Origin: CADAWZ01 sp045114665
Lineage (GTDB): Bacteria; Vulcanimicrobiota; CADAWZ01
Assembly: GCA_045114665.1 (NCBI GenBank)
Contig: JBGUKW010000013.1
Coordinates: 1-32,628 of the forward strand
Direction: 5' to 3'
Length of the DNA stretch: 32,628 bases
Numbering within the stretch: position 1 is the stretch's first letter; each line of letters begins with the position of its first letter. Both the position numbers and the translations under genes were made by a program. The notes beneath the pieces were generated by a model. The model made no database searches. It worked only from the letters and a program-made list of their open reading frames with translations, and was not told the DNA's origin. Shown piece after piece: positions 8,000 through 16,736 of this stretch.

Positions 8000-8602
8000 T
8001 TATTCTTTTTCTTTTTTATCTTCAGAAGATATCTGCAAGACAGATTTTTCACCAGGATTAAATCCTGCTTTTAAACAAGAAAGACCATCTAAAAAATTGT
8101 CTTTCTGCTCATCTGACACAAAAAACCTCAATGGAACTACATGAGCTCCCCTACCCTCTATGCCTTTTATATATAAATAATTTTCATCTGTTCTAAAATC
8201 TTCAAGTTCAGAAGGCTTTATGTCCAAATCTCCATAAATACTTTGAATTTCAAGGCAATTCTTCTTTAAAATATATTGCTTTGTTCCCTCAATCTGAAGC
8301 TCCTTTGGTGTTTTATTCATGATTGATTTATCATTAAAACCAACCATTATTTTATGAAATAACAAAGGAAAAATATTTAAAAGAGCTACAGCAAGAACAA
8401 ATAATACTATATATATGTAAAGAGAAGGATTCTTTGACAAATCATCAAAATTTAACAAAAAAAGAATTGCAAAAAATATAAGTATAAAAAGCCCCATCTT
8501 TTTTATATTTTCAAAAACAGAAGATGTGTCAAGAGTTACAATATACCTATATAATGCAGCCATATCTTCATTTTTTAATTCTACAACAACTTTGTTTTCC
8601 AT
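8000..8602 (-). CDS. YcxB-like two-helix membrane protein
   Basis: The 200-residue protein has a short N-terminal segment and two hydrophobic helices at about 36-54 and 62-82. A soluble C-terminal half follows with ILKKNCLEIQSIYGDLDI, a FRTDENYLYIKG strand and VVPLRFFVSDEQKDNFLD. This order (tyrosine-rich strand, then a hydrophobic VPxRxF motif and a DFLDGL-like helix) is what I recall from the YcxB-like family (PF14317), whose function is not established. The tail is charged (SSEDKKEKE). It starts 7 nt after the stop of the Cys-rich gene, with only a weak SD, so translational coupling is likely. Its layout resembles the modules at 22-6413, but I see no clear shared signature. Confidence 0.72.
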   Translation of the reverse strand: MENKVVVELKNEDMAALYRYIVTLDTSSVFENIKKMGLFILIFFAILFLLNFDDLSKNPSLYIYIVLFVLAVALLNIFPLLFHKIMVGFNDKSIMNKTPKELQIEGTKQYILKKNCLEIQSIYGDLDIKPSELEDFRTDENYLYIKGIEGRGAHVVPLRFFVSDEQKDNFLDGLSCLKAGFNPGEKSVLQISSEDKKEKE

Positions 8603-8609
8603 TATGAGA

Positions 8610-9227
8610 TTATTCTGGTAATTCTTTCTTTATTATGTAATATACCATCTTACCACCACTTGGTGCTTTTCCCAATCTTGCAAATTTAGCGTCACAAATC
8701 TGTTCTGCAACCATCATATTTCCATTTTGTTGACTGTATTTAATTATGACTTTTGGAAGATTTTCAGGTTTAATCCAATATGGATAAAATTCTGTTGCAC
8801 CTGTTGCAACAATTTCAATACTATTGCCTTTTTCTGTTGTCATAATATAATTTGGACCGTCCATTTCAACTTCTCCAACAATTATGTAAGCTCTCTTACC
8901 TGCTGGATAGGCTTCTTTATCACATACTCTTTTCATTACACAATAGCAATTTGCACAACATCTGCATTTACCTTGACAAGTACATTGATATTCACATTTG
9001 CACTTCTTGCAACATTTGCATTCTCCCAAGCACATGCATTTATCAGCACAATTACATTTGTAACAGCAATTACATTTTCCCCCACATTTACAAGATCTAA
9101 CACATTTGCATTTATCACAACAACCACAAACTGACTTAAAAACTGTAGAATTAGCAAAAACAGGTGCTACTAAAGAAAAAAACATAAATGCAACTAATAG
9201 ATACACAGCTTTACAATTAATTTTCAT
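8610..9227 (-). CDS. Exported Cys-repeat protein (7 Cys per 18 residues)
   Basis: The 205-residue product begins with a signal peptide (basic MKINCK, a hydrophobic core, cleavage probably after VFA near residue 25). Residues about 34-100 hold 3.5 tandem copies of an 18-residue unit, C-x-C-C-x-K-C-x-C-x3-C-x-C-x-G-x, with only minor departures, giving 26 Cys plus one more just after. The remaining 100 or so residues (from AYIIVGEVEMDG) look like a small beta domain with no recognised family. There is no CxxCH, so it is not a c-type cytochrome. The layout suggests a periplasmic or surface metal-binding or disulfide-rich protein, metallothionein-like only in spirit. The ATG has an excellent SD (AAGGAGGGG). 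It lies 25 nt after prfB and just ahead of the YcxB-like gene. Confidence 0.85.
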   Translation of the reverse strand: MKINCKAVYLLVAFMFFSLVAPVFANSTVFKSVCGCCDKCKCVRSCKCGGKCNCCYKCNCADKCMCLGECKCCKKCKCEYQCTCQGKCRCCANCYCVMKRVCDKEAYPAGKRAYIIVGEVEMDGPNYIMTTEKGNSIEIVATGATEFYPYWIKPENLPKVIIKYSQQNGNMMVAEQICDAKFARLGKAPSGGKMVYYIIKKELPE

Positions 9228-9252
9228 ATACCCCTCCTTATTTTTTAAAATA

Positions 9253-10339
9253 TCAGCGTTTTACAAGGAACGCTTTTATAAATCCATCAATTTCACCATT
9301 CATCACGGCTTGGATATTACCTGTTTCAAAGCCTGTCAAATGATCTTTGACAAGAGAATAAGGATGAAAGACATAAGACCTCAACTGACTTCCCCAACCT
9401 ATGTCTTTATGTTCTCCTCTTAACTCACTTAACTTCTTTTCCTTTTCAATTCTTTCCTTTTCAAAAAGCCTTGATTTTAAAATTTTCATAGCTGTCAATT
9501 TATTTGAATGTTGAGAACGTTCATTTTGACATTGAACAATGATACCACTTGGAATATGTATCAATCTCACAGCAGAATCGGTCTTATTTACATGCTGTCC
9601 ACCAGCTCCTGAACTTCTATATGTTTCAACTTTCAAATCTTTTGGATCAATTTCAACATCAATTTCATCATCATATTGTGGAATAATTTCGATCTGTGCA
9701 AAAGAAGTATGCCTACGATGTGCAGAATCAAAAGGAGAAAGTCGAACGAGTCTGTGTATCCCATTTTCACCTTTTAAATATCCATAAGCACTATTTCCAT
9801 TGACCATGACCGTACATGATTTAATGCCAGCCTCTTCACCATAAGAAATATCGACAGTTTCTGTTTTAAAAGATGATTTTTGGCACCATCTCAAATACAT
9901 TCTCAAAAGCATTTCCGCCCAATCTTGGGCATCTGTCCCACCTGCTCCAGAATGTACAGATAATATAGCCCCTCCCTTGTCATAAGGACCAGATAAAAGA
10001 GACTCTGTTTCTGTTTTTTCAAGAAAAGATAAAATCTTTTCATATTCGGAATTTAATTCTTTTAAAGCAGATTCATCCCCTTCTTCTGCCATTTCTGAAT
10101 ACACTAAAATATCTTCAAGCCCTCTATCTAGTTCTTGACATGTATTTATGACAGTCCTACATTCAGACTGTCTTGCAAAAAGAGGTTGAGCCTTTGCCTG
10201 ATCATTCCAAATATTTGGATTATTTATCTGTTCTTCTATTTCTTTCAATTCATTGAGAATTTTAGGAAGGTCAAAGATACTCCTTTATTTTTGTTATTCT
10301 ACTTTTCAAATCATCTATATCAATACTTTGATCCGCCAT
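9253..10339 (-). CDS. prfB: Peptide chain release factor 2, with programmed +1 frameshift
   Basis: RF2 reads UGA and UAA stops and triggers peptide release. The gene is split: 10339-10274 encodes 22 residues (MADQSIDIDDL...IKEYL), then an in-frame TGA at 10271-10273 is bypassed by skipping one base, and 10272-9253 encodes the rest, for 361 residues in all. The stop-recognition SPF motif is at about 201-203 and the catalytic GGQ is at about 246-248 in the full protein. I chose the ATG at 10339 because GAGGGGG lies 6 nt upstream. The long AT-rich repeat region upstream separates it from secA. The Cys-repeat gene follows after 25 nt and is probably in the same transcript. Confidence 0.97.
10270..10285 (-). 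promoter_or_regulatory. RF2 autoregulatory frameshift site
   Basis: On the minus strand the site reads AAG GAG TAT CTT TGA C: an internal SD (AAGGAG), the slippery CTT and a TGA followed by C. This is the classic RF2 signal. When RF2 is scarce the ribosome slips +1 at CTT and makes more RF2. Confidence 0.95.
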
Positions 10340-10483
10340 ACTATCCCCCTCTTCTGTCATCATTCTTCTGTCTTTTGTCCTCTCTCTTTCTTTTGCCAAG
10401 AAATGATCGAGTCCTTGTGAATAAGCACGGAAATCAATTTTTGTTATTAATTTTACAGTTAAAAAAATTGATTTTCGCATAAC
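10340..10483. repeat. AT-rich spacer with inverted AAAAATTGATTT repeats
   Basis: The stretch just upstream of prfB contains ACGGAAATCAATTTTT (10427-10442), facing AAAAATTGATTTTCGC (10463-10478), a hairpin with a 20-nt loop. A direct copy of the right arm lies at 10749-10770 beyond the mobile element. No gene is seen apart from the prfB start region. Confidence 0.55.
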
Positions 10484-10708
10484 TTAACTCGTTGTGCTAA
10501 TTATTTTTTTGATATTTAACAGGTAAGAGAGTTTTTACGGTGTAAGTCAGCGAACGATATGTTTTTTTTCCATAGTAGTTTCTTGCAATTATAACTATAA
10601 TATGCGGAAAAAAAAGAACTAGTGAGCGACTTATACCTAAAAACTAAGAATAATAATTATGGCACTTTATAAGAAAAATTACTATTTTTAACTAGCACAA
10701 CGAGTTAA
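10484..10708. mobile_element. MITE-like element, copy 2 (225 bp, TTAA at both ends)
   Basis: A perfect 16-bp inverted repeat marks the ends: TTAACTCGTTGTGCTA at 10484-10499 and TAGCACAACGAGTTAA at 10693-10708. TATTTAACAGGTAA follows inside the left end at 10513-10526, exactly as in copy 1. The interior is AT-rich and has no credible coding sequence. It sits in the 453-base gap between secA and prfB, where it could affect prfB transcription. Its ends are better preserved than those of copy 1, which suggests a younger insertion. Confidence 0.72.
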
Positions 10709-10792
10709 CTTACTAAATTTCAAGAATGACACATTTTATAATATCACTAAAAAAATTGATTTCCGTATAAATTACTAAATCCCCAAAATTTG
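10709..10792. repeat. AT-rich spacer after secA with a direct repeat copy
   Basis: A 22-base stretch at 10749-10770 (AAAAAAATTGATTTCCG and on) repeats 10461-10482 with two mismatches. The two copies flank MITE-like copy 2 about 290 bases apart. I see no clear terminator for secA here. Confidence 0.5.
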
Positions 10793-13423
10793 TTATTTTG
10801 CTCCACAACAATTTTTATATTTCTTTCCACTTCCACAAGGACAGAGATCATTTCTTCCTACTTTCGCTCCATTTCTGCGATATGGCTTTGCAGGTGCTTC
10901 ATCTCCATCTTTATTCGTGTGCATATTTCTTCTTTGCTGTCTCTGCTGTGGAACTTCATCGCTTGAACGGAATTTGATTCTAAATAAAAATTTAACTGTA
11001 TCTTCTTGGATTCTAAATTGAAGTTCTTGGAATGCCTGATATGCTTCATTTACATATTCAATACGAGGGTCTTTTTGACCATAAGCTCTCAAGTGAATAC
11101 CATCTCTCAAAATATCCATTGAATATAGATGATCGATCCACTTTTCATCTAGAATCCTGAGCAGGGCAAATCTCTCAAGCTCTCTCATCAATCCTTCACC
11201 AATATCTGATTCTTTCTTTTCATAAATAGCTACGGCTTTTTGAGCAACAAATTCAGTCAACTTATCAATAGCAGTAATTTTTTTGAGTTCTTCCAAATTT
11301 AAAGGACTTTCACCTTCAAAAGGAAATTTCTCTGCAAAATCTGGTATAATACCATCATAATCCCAAGTTTTACTATGTGTTTCTGAAGAAGCATGAGAAT
11401 CTACTATAGAAGAAGCCAAATTTTCTATCATAGAAATAACTGACTCTTTCAATTTTTCGCCTTTTAAAATTTGGTCTCTATCGCCATAAATTTCGGTACG
11501 CTGTTCATTCATAACATTGTCATAATCAAGAACAGATTTACGCATATCGAAATATCTCATTTCAACTTTTTTCTGAGCATTTTCGATTGCCTTTGTTACA
11601 AATGGATGTTCAATCACATCATCTTCACTAAAATCAAGTTTGAAATTGTCCATAAATTTGGAAATATTTTCTGCACCGAACAATCTCATCAATTCATCTT
11701 CAAAAGATACGAAGAACTTTGTTGCACCAGGGTCTCCCTGTCTTCCACTTCTACCTCTTAACTGGTTATCAATACGTCTTGATTCGTGTCTCTCTGTTCC
11801 TATGATATAAAGTCCACCAAGTTCTTTAACTTCCTTTTGTGCATTATCTGATTCTGGTGGATTACCTCCCAAAAGAATATCAACACCTCTACCAGCCATA
11901 TTTGTTGCAATGGTAACTGCACCTTTTCTACCAGCTTGTGCAATGATAGTTGCTTCTTTTTCATGATATTTTGCATTGAGAACCTGATGTGGAATTCCCT
12001 CTGTTTTTAACATCTTGCTAAGAAGTTCTGACTTTTCAATAGACCTTGTACCAACAAGGACAGGTTGTCCTTTTTCATGTAGTTCTTTTATCAGATTGAT
12101 AACTGCTTTGAATTTACCTTTTTCTGTTTTATAAACAGCATCAGGATAATCTTTTCTTATATTTTCTTTGTTTGTAGGAATTACTACAACATCTAAATTA
12201 TAGATTTCTCTAAATTCTCTTTCTTCTGTCTTTGCAGTACCTGTCATACCACAGAGCTTTTTATAAAGTCTAAAATAATTTTGGAATGTAATTGAAGCAA
12301 GTGTCTGATCTTCTGAGCGAACTTTCATTCCCTCTTTAGCTTCAATAGCTTGGTGAAGACCATCTGAATATCTTCTTCCAAACATTAGACGACCTGTATT
12401 TTCATCTACAATGATTACTTCGCCATCTTTGACAACATAGTCAACATCTTTTTTATAGAGTTCTTTTGCTCTCAAAGCCTGATTGACATAGTGAGAAAGC
12501 TCCATATTTTCATTGTCATATAGATTTTCAATATGAAGTGCTTCTTCTATTTTTATGACACCTTCATCAGTAAGTGGAGCAGTTTTTGCTTTCTCATCAA
12601 CAGTATAATCTACATCTTTTACAAGATTTTTGACAAGTCTAAAAAATTTGACATAAAGGTCAGTGCTTTCAGCTCCACGTCCAGAAATAATAAGAGGAGT
12701 TCTCGCTTCATCAATCAAAATGGAGTCAACTTCATCAACGATTGCATAAAAACGCCCTCTTTGAACCCTTTCTTCTAACTCCATAACCATGTTATCTCTT
12801 AGGTAATCAAAACCAAATTCATTATTTGTTCCATAGGTTATGTCTGCATCATAGGCTTCTTTTCTCGAAACAGGTCTCATATGTTCAACAGTTGCATCTT
12901 TATCAACATATTCTGGATCATAAATAAAAGCCTCTTCATGTTGAATACTTGCAACAGATAATCCCAAATAATGATAAATAGCCCCCATCCAAGAACTATC
13001 TCTTTTTGCCAAGTAATCATTGACTGTAACAACATGAGCACCTTTTCCACAAAGAGCATTTAAAGCAACAGGTAATGTAGCAACAAGAGTTTTACCTTCA
13101 CCAGTCTTCATCTCTGAAATTCTGCCTTGGTTCAAAACCATTCCACCTATGAGCTGTACATCAAAATGTCTCAATCCAATAGTTCTGACAGAAGCCTCTC
13201 TAACAAGTGCAAATACTTCATTTAAGAATGGATCAGTATTATCATTTCCATTTTTTTCAATTTCTTCTTTTATTTCTTTTATTCTATCTTTTATGTCTCT
13301 TTCAGACATATTTTTAACTTTTGATTCAAGAGCATTTATAGCCTCGACTCTTTTTCTATATTTTTTTAACTCCCTTTCATTTCCATCGACGAGTTCATTA
13401 AACCATTTTACAAAGCCATTCAT
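10793..13423 (-). CDS. secA: Protein translocase ATPase SecA
   Basis: The 876-residue SecA drives preproteins through SecYEG by ATP hydrolysis at the inner membrane. Walker A is at 105-112 (MKTGEGKT) and the DEVD Walker B at 230-233, followed by ILIDEARTPLIISG. The helicase motif region (TNMAGRGVDILLGG, RGRSGRQGDPG) is intact. The C-terminal zinc motif is complete (Cys 861, 863, 872, 873 in RNDLCPCGSGKKYKNCCGAK). The length is normal for a SecA without large insertions. It appears to be transcribed alone: a terminator and a likely promoter lie upstream, and a 450-base repeat-bearing gap lies downstream. Confidence 0.98.
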   Translation of the reverse strand: MNGFVKWFNELVDGNERELKKYRKRVEAINALESKVKNMSERDIKDRIKEIKEEIEKNGNDNTDPFLNEVFALVREASVRTIGLRHFDVQLIGGMVLNQGRISEMKTGEGKTLVATLPVALNALCGKGAHVVTVNDYLAKRDSSWMGAIYHYLGLSVASIQHEEAFIYDPEYVDKDATVEHMRPVSRKEAYDADITYGTNNEFGFDYLRDNMVMELEERVQRGRFYAIVDEVDSILIDEARTPLIISGRGAESTDLYVKFFRLVKNLVKDVDYTVDEKAKTAPLTDEGVIKIEEALHIENLYDNENMELSHYVNQALRAKELYKKDVDYVVKDGEVIIVDENTGRLMFGRRYSDGLHQAIEAKEGMKVRSEDQTLASITFQNYFRLYKKLCGMTGTAKTEEREFREIYNLDVVVIPTNKENIRKDYPDAVYKTEKGKFKAVINLIKELHEKGQPVLVGTRSIEKSELLSKMLKTEGIPHQVLNAKYHEKEATIIAQAGRKGAVTIATNMAGRGVDILLGGNPPESDNAQKEVKELGGLYIIGTERHESRRIDNQLRGRSGRQGDPGATKFFVSFEDELMRLFGAENISKFMDNFKLDFSEDDVIEHPFVTKAIENAQKKVEMRYFDMRKSVLDYDNVMNEQRTEIYGDRDQILKGEKLKESVISMIENLASSIVDSHASSETHSKTWDYDGIIPDFAEKFPFEGESPLNLEELKKITAIDKLTEFVAQKAVAIYEKKESDIGEGLMRELERFALLRILDEKWIDHLYSMDILRDGIHLRAYGQKDPRIEYVNEAYQAFQELQFRIQEDTVKFLFRIKFRSSDEVPQQRQQRRNMHTNKDGDEAPAKPYRRNGAKVGRNDLCPCGSGKKYKNCCGAK

Positions 13424-13446
13424 TTAAATATATCCCTCCAAAGGAT

Positions 13447-13476
13447 AATATAATTGTCTTTTAAACACTAAATCAA
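13447..13476 (-). promoter_or_regulatory. Probable secA promoter
   Basis: TTGATT (13471-13476) and TATATT (13447-13452) lie 18 nt apart on the minus strand. They fall between the terminator at 13484-13523 and the secA ATG. The match is good but not perfect, and the region is AT-rich. Confidence 0.5.
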
Positions 13477-13483
13477 TATTAAT

Positions 13484-13523
13484 AAAAAGCTGTCCTCGAA
13501 ACTATCTCCGACGACAGCTTTTT
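13484..13523 (-). terminator. Intrinsic terminator at the end of the lpt-propeller unit
   Basis: Arms AAAAAGCTGTC (13484-13494) and GACAGCTTTTT (13513-13523) make an 11-bp stem followed by T's on the minus strand. It separates the propeller gene from secA. Confidence 0.85.
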
Positions 13524-13561
13524 TAACTTCAATAAATATTAAATAAAATCCTTCATGAAAC

Positions 13562-15091
13562 CTATCTAAGTCCACCAGGTCTTACAGCAAGTCCAAACGG
13601 CTTACTTGTTGTAGATCTGCTTGTAGTTTGAATAACTGAATTTGATTCAGCATTTATGATGCTGATATCATTTTCTGTATTATTAGATACAAAAACTCTT
13701 GTTCCATCAGCACTAACACCTACACCAAGTGGACCTTTTCCTGTTGGAACAGTTGCTATAGTAGAACAAGTTCTTCCATCTAAGACAGAAAGGTAATGTG
13801 AGCCAAAATTAGTGACATAAATTCTGTCACCTGTTGGGCTTGTAGCAACTTTTGTTGGTTGAGTTCCAACTCTTACATTGCCCATAAGTGCCAATCTTGT
13901 AGCATCTAAAACAGACATAGTACCACTATTTCTATTTGCTACAAATAGATATTTTCCATTTGGAGATAAACACATACCTGCAGGAAAAGCACCTACTGGA
14001 CATGCCCCTAAAACCGTTCCAGTTTTACTTACAGCAAGAACTTCTCCAGCTGAATTAGTTGCCATAGCGATATATACATAATCTGTACCAACAGCTATAG
14101 CTCTTGGCTGTGCTTCAGAACCAATTCTGCCTGAGTTAGCAACAGGATAAAAACCTATTGCTGAATTTGTTCGTGGATTTATTGCTAAAATACCAGGACG
14201 ACTGCCTGAAACAGAAGCATACACATTGCCATCTGGAGCTCTTGTTATATCTGTTACAATACCACCTGAAGGAATTGTCCCTATAACTCTATTGGAGTTT
14301 GCATCTATAACATGTATATACTGAGTATCTGTTGAAATAAAAACCTTACTTCCTGTATTGTCAAAACAAACCCAATAAGGCTTTGTTGACATCTCAACAA
14401 ATCTTGTATTTTTGGGAGAATAAGGATCCATAACAGCAACAGTATTTGGTTTCTCTGACAATGGAGTAAAATAATCTCCTCTTGTCTGTGGATTCATAAA
14501 ATCATTATGTTTTGTAGGAGTAGGCATTCCTGTCAAAGTATTTACATCTGCACCTGCTGCAATAGCTGCTTTAAACTGCATTGATGTCATATTTGAACCA
14601 ACTGCAGGAAATTTTGAAGACCCTGCTGAAGCAGGTGAACCAGGAGCTGTTATAGCAGAAAAAGCTACATAAAGTGCATCTGGAATATATTCATTTCCTG
14701 CTTGTTGTTGCAAAGAAGGGTCTTGTTCGGTAATACGAGCATTTTTCTTTTTTGTCAAAATAAATACTAAATTAAGCGGAACTTCTGTGAGTGTTACTCT
14801 TTTTGTTTCAAGATAATATCCATCTTTATATGCACCTATATTATATATACCTGGTGGAATATTATCATGCATAGTAAAAACACCTTTTATATTAGTTACT
14901 GCACTATAATTAGTCCCTTCTATTGTAACAATAGCTCCAGCAATGGCATTACTTGAAAAATCGTAAGATTTTCCAGCTGAAGCTACTGATTCTATCACTT
15001 TTCCTGTTATAACACTGGCAAAAGCATAGGAAAACAAAGAAATAAAACAAAAAACAAAGATTAAAAAAGTTTTAAATATCTTTATCTTCAT
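13562..15091 (-). CDS. Exported YVTN-type beta-propeller with carboxypeptidase-regulatory-like domain
   Basis: I place the start at the ATG at 15089-15091, because AAGGAG lies 8 nt upstream; a TTG at 15109 lies before that SD. The 509-residue protein has a signal peptide (cleavage near residue 25, FSYAFA). A CarboxypepD_reg-like beta-sandwich follows at about 30-115 (AIAGAIVTIEGTNYSAV..., GVFTMHDNIPPGIYNIGAYK), then a linker. From about 220 it carries a YVTN/NHL-like beta-propeller (SPNGKYLFVANRNSGTMSVL, SPTGDRIYVTNFGSHYLSVL, SADGTRVFVSNNTENDISII). A periplasmic or surface location is expected, perhaps in binding or envelope structure; the ligand is unknown. It follows the YqgF-like gene after 24 nt and ends the lpt operon. 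Confidence 0.85.
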   Translation of the reverse strand: MKIKIFKTFLIFVFCFISLFSYAFASVITGKVIESVASAGKSYDFSSNAIAGAIVTIEGTNYSAVTNIKGVFTMHDNIPPGIYNIGAYKDGYYLETKRVTLTEVPLNLVFILTKKKNARITEQDPSLQQQAGNEYIPDALYVAFSAITAPGSPASAGSSKFPAVGSNMTSMQFKAAIAAGADVNTLTGMPTPTKHNDFMNPQTRGDYFTPLSEKPNTVAVMDPYSPKNTRFVEMSTKPYWVCFDNTGSKVFISTDTQYIHVIDANSNRVIGTIPSGGIVTDITRAPDGNVYASVSGSRPGILAINPRTNSAIGFYPVANSGRIGSEAQPRAIAVGTDYVYIAMATNSAGEVLAVSKTGTVLGACPVGAFPAGMCLSPNGKYLFVANRNSGTMSVLDATRLALMGNVRVGTQPTKVATSPTGDRIYVTNFGSHYLSVLDGRTCSTIATVPTGKGPLGVGVSADGTRVFVSNNTENDISIINAESNSVIQTTSRSTTSKPFGLAVRPGGLR

Positions 15092-15115
15092 ATATTTTCT
15101 CCTTGACAATATTTT

Positions 15116-15520
15116 TTATATAATACTTAAATTTAAATATTTTTTGGCAAGTACAACAGCTGCAAAATCATCATAAGGCACAGGAGGAATTTGAAGTCCA
15201 ATAGGAATGATTTTAAAAATACCTTTTGGAGGATATTCCTTAAAATACAATTTCCTTGCAATTTCTGTGGAATGAGTTTCATCAACAATATCAATAGGAA
15301 TATTTGGTATTGAATCAATAATCCTTTTCTTTATCGTTTTTGAATTAGTACCTGAACCTATCAAAATTTTATCAGCAGAATATTTTTCTGTTAATTCCAA
15401 TAAATTATCAACAACACTATTTGTAGTAACTACTTTTCTTTTTAAAACAGTTCCAGAGGAATCAACAACAGCAATTCCACATTTTTCCCGTCCTGGATCA
15501 ACAGAAACAATTACTGACAA
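15116..15520 (-). CDS. YqgF-like RNase H-fold protein
   Basis: The 134-residue protein begins with the RNase H-fold strand VIVSVDPGREKCGIAVVD (Asp 7 is the expected first acidic residue), continues with VDETHSTEIARKLYF, and ends with PYDDFAAVVLAKKYL. This order matches the YqgF/RuvX family, which includes the pre-16S rRNA processing nuclease and putative Holliday-junction resolvases. The sequence is divergent from the standard YqgF, so it may be a paralogue. The start is a TTG with SD AAGGAGGGG 5 nt upstream. It lies between the LptF/G gene and the propeller gene in the same direction, so co-transcription with envelope genes is likely but probably incidental. Confidence 0.75.
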   Translation of the reverse strand: MSVIVSVDPGREKCGIAVVDSSGTVLKRKVVTTNSVVDNLLELTEKYSADKILIGSGTNSKTIKKRIIDSIPNIPIDIVDETHSTEIARKLYFKEYPPKGIFKIIPIGLQIPPVPYDDFAAVVLAKKYLNLSII

Positions 15521-15584
15521 TTAAACCCCTCCTTCCTTTATATAAAATAGAAGAAAAAACGACAAAAAATATTTCATAAAATTT

Positions 15585-16715
15585 TCACGATCGCCTTGCA
15601 TTTATAAATAAAATTATACCTATTATTCCAAACACAATATTTGGAATCCAAGAGCCAACAAGACCAGAAACAGTTCCACTTATTCCCAAAGCTCTTCCTA
15701 AAGTCATCAATATATAATAAAAGAGAATAAACACCAAAGAAAGTCCCAATCCCAGTGAAGTGCTAGCTCTTTGTGGTCTAAGTCCTAAAGGAATACCAAA
15801 AAGCCCAAATATGAAACAAGAAAAAGGCAGAGCAACTCTCTGATGAAAAATAACATCCAGTTTTCTATAAAGTTTAGTATATTCAGCAACAATATCTGGA
15901 TCAGAAGCATTCATAGCGACTTCCTTCATCATAGCAATTCTCTGTTTTAATGCTGAATTTGAAAGTTCACTGTGTTTTCTCTCTCTTTTTGAAAGCTGTG
16001 TTGGATTATCTGCAACAGGTAAAACTCCCATTGTTGATTTAGATTCATATTTTATTCCCTGTTCTGCATCAAAATCATAAGTTCTAGGTGAATATAGATA
16101 CCAAAGATTATTCTGCCAAATAGCCTTAGAAGCATAAACTTCTCTTGTTCTATGAGATTTATTAAAATAAAAAATACAAACTCCTCTCAAAACTCCCTGT
16201 TCTTCATCGAGACTTTTTGCAAAAATTCTTCTCTCAGTACCGTCTTTTTCTACAGTTGAAAATACAAGATTTTGCTTTTCTTCAAGGCTATCTTTCATAA
16301 GCTGTTGCATGACGATATTTGTAGCCGTATAATTAGCATCAGGAACAATATACATCGACATAAAATATGAAACAATAGAAATACAAAATGTAAAAATAAG
16401 TCCTGGAATACCTATTCTAAAAAAGCTAATACCACCAGCTTTCATAGCTATTATTTCACTTTCTCCTGACAATCTTCCAAATGCCATCAAAGTACATAAT
16501 AAAATTGCCATTGGAAAAGTATATATAAAAACTTGTGGAAGACTTGCCAATATATATCTAAGTAATAATGTTGCTCCACCTTTTGTTCCCAATGAAACCA
16601 TATTTGAAATAAGTTCATTCGAACTTGCAGACATAAAAAGAATACTAAATGCAGCAACTCCATATATAAAAGGGAAAAAGAGTTCTGACAAAACATACTT
16701 ATCTAAAATCTTCAT
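15585..16715 (-). CDS. LPS export permease, LptF/LptG family
   Basis: The 376-residue inner-membrane protein belongs to the YjgP/YjgQ family. The N-terminal segment MKILDKYVLSELFFPFIYG, two further helices and the conserved LSGESEIIAMKAGGISF at about 82-98 are diagnostic. A beta-jellyroll periplasmic region occupies the middle, and three helices end the protein (SCFIFGLFGIPLGLRPQR and on). LptF and LptG form the transmembrane part of the LptB2FG transporter that extracts LPS. Only one such gene is here, so the partner lies elsewhere or the protein acts as a homodimer. It follows lptB after 21 nt. I cannot tell LptF from LptG by sequence alone. Confidence 0.92.
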   Translation of the reverse strand: MKILDKYVLSELFFPFIYGVAAFSILFMSASSNELISNMVSLGTKGGATLLLRYILASLPQVFIYTFPMAILLCTLMAFGRLSGESEIIAMKAGGISFFRIGIPGLIFTFCISIVSYFMSMYIVPDANYTATNIVMQQLMKDSLEEKQNLVFSTVEKDGTERRIFAKSLDEEQGVLRGVCIFYFNKSHRTREVYASKAIWQNNLWYLYSPRTYDFDAEQGIKYESKSTMGVLPVADNPTQLSKRERKHSELSNSALKQRIAMMKEVAMNASDPDIVAEYTKLYRKLDVIFHQRVALPFSCFIFGLFGIPLGLRPQRASTSLGLGLSLVFILFYYILMTLGRALGISGTVSGLVGSWIPNIVFGIIGIILFINARRS

Positions 16716-16736
16716 AAAAAATCAGCTCCTCTTACA

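Noticed and set aside
8930..9125. Periodic DNA resembling a short repeat array (CRISPR-like)
   Set aside because: The roughly 54-base period is the coding repeat of the 18-residue unit; there are no spacers and no cas genes.
8727..9157. Several open frames on the plus strand and in another minus frame across the Cys-repeat gene
   Set aside because: They are shadows created by the regular TGT/TGC repeat; they lack SDs and the true frame has a signal peptide and perfect Cys periodicity.
8610..9227. Multiheme cytochrome
   Set aside because: No CxxCH motif occurs; the Cys pattern is CxC/CC.
10271..10480. Separate small gene upstream of prfB
   Set aside because: Its last 22 codons are the zero-frame part of prfB ending at the frameshift TGA, and the earlier codons lie before the real SD and ATG.
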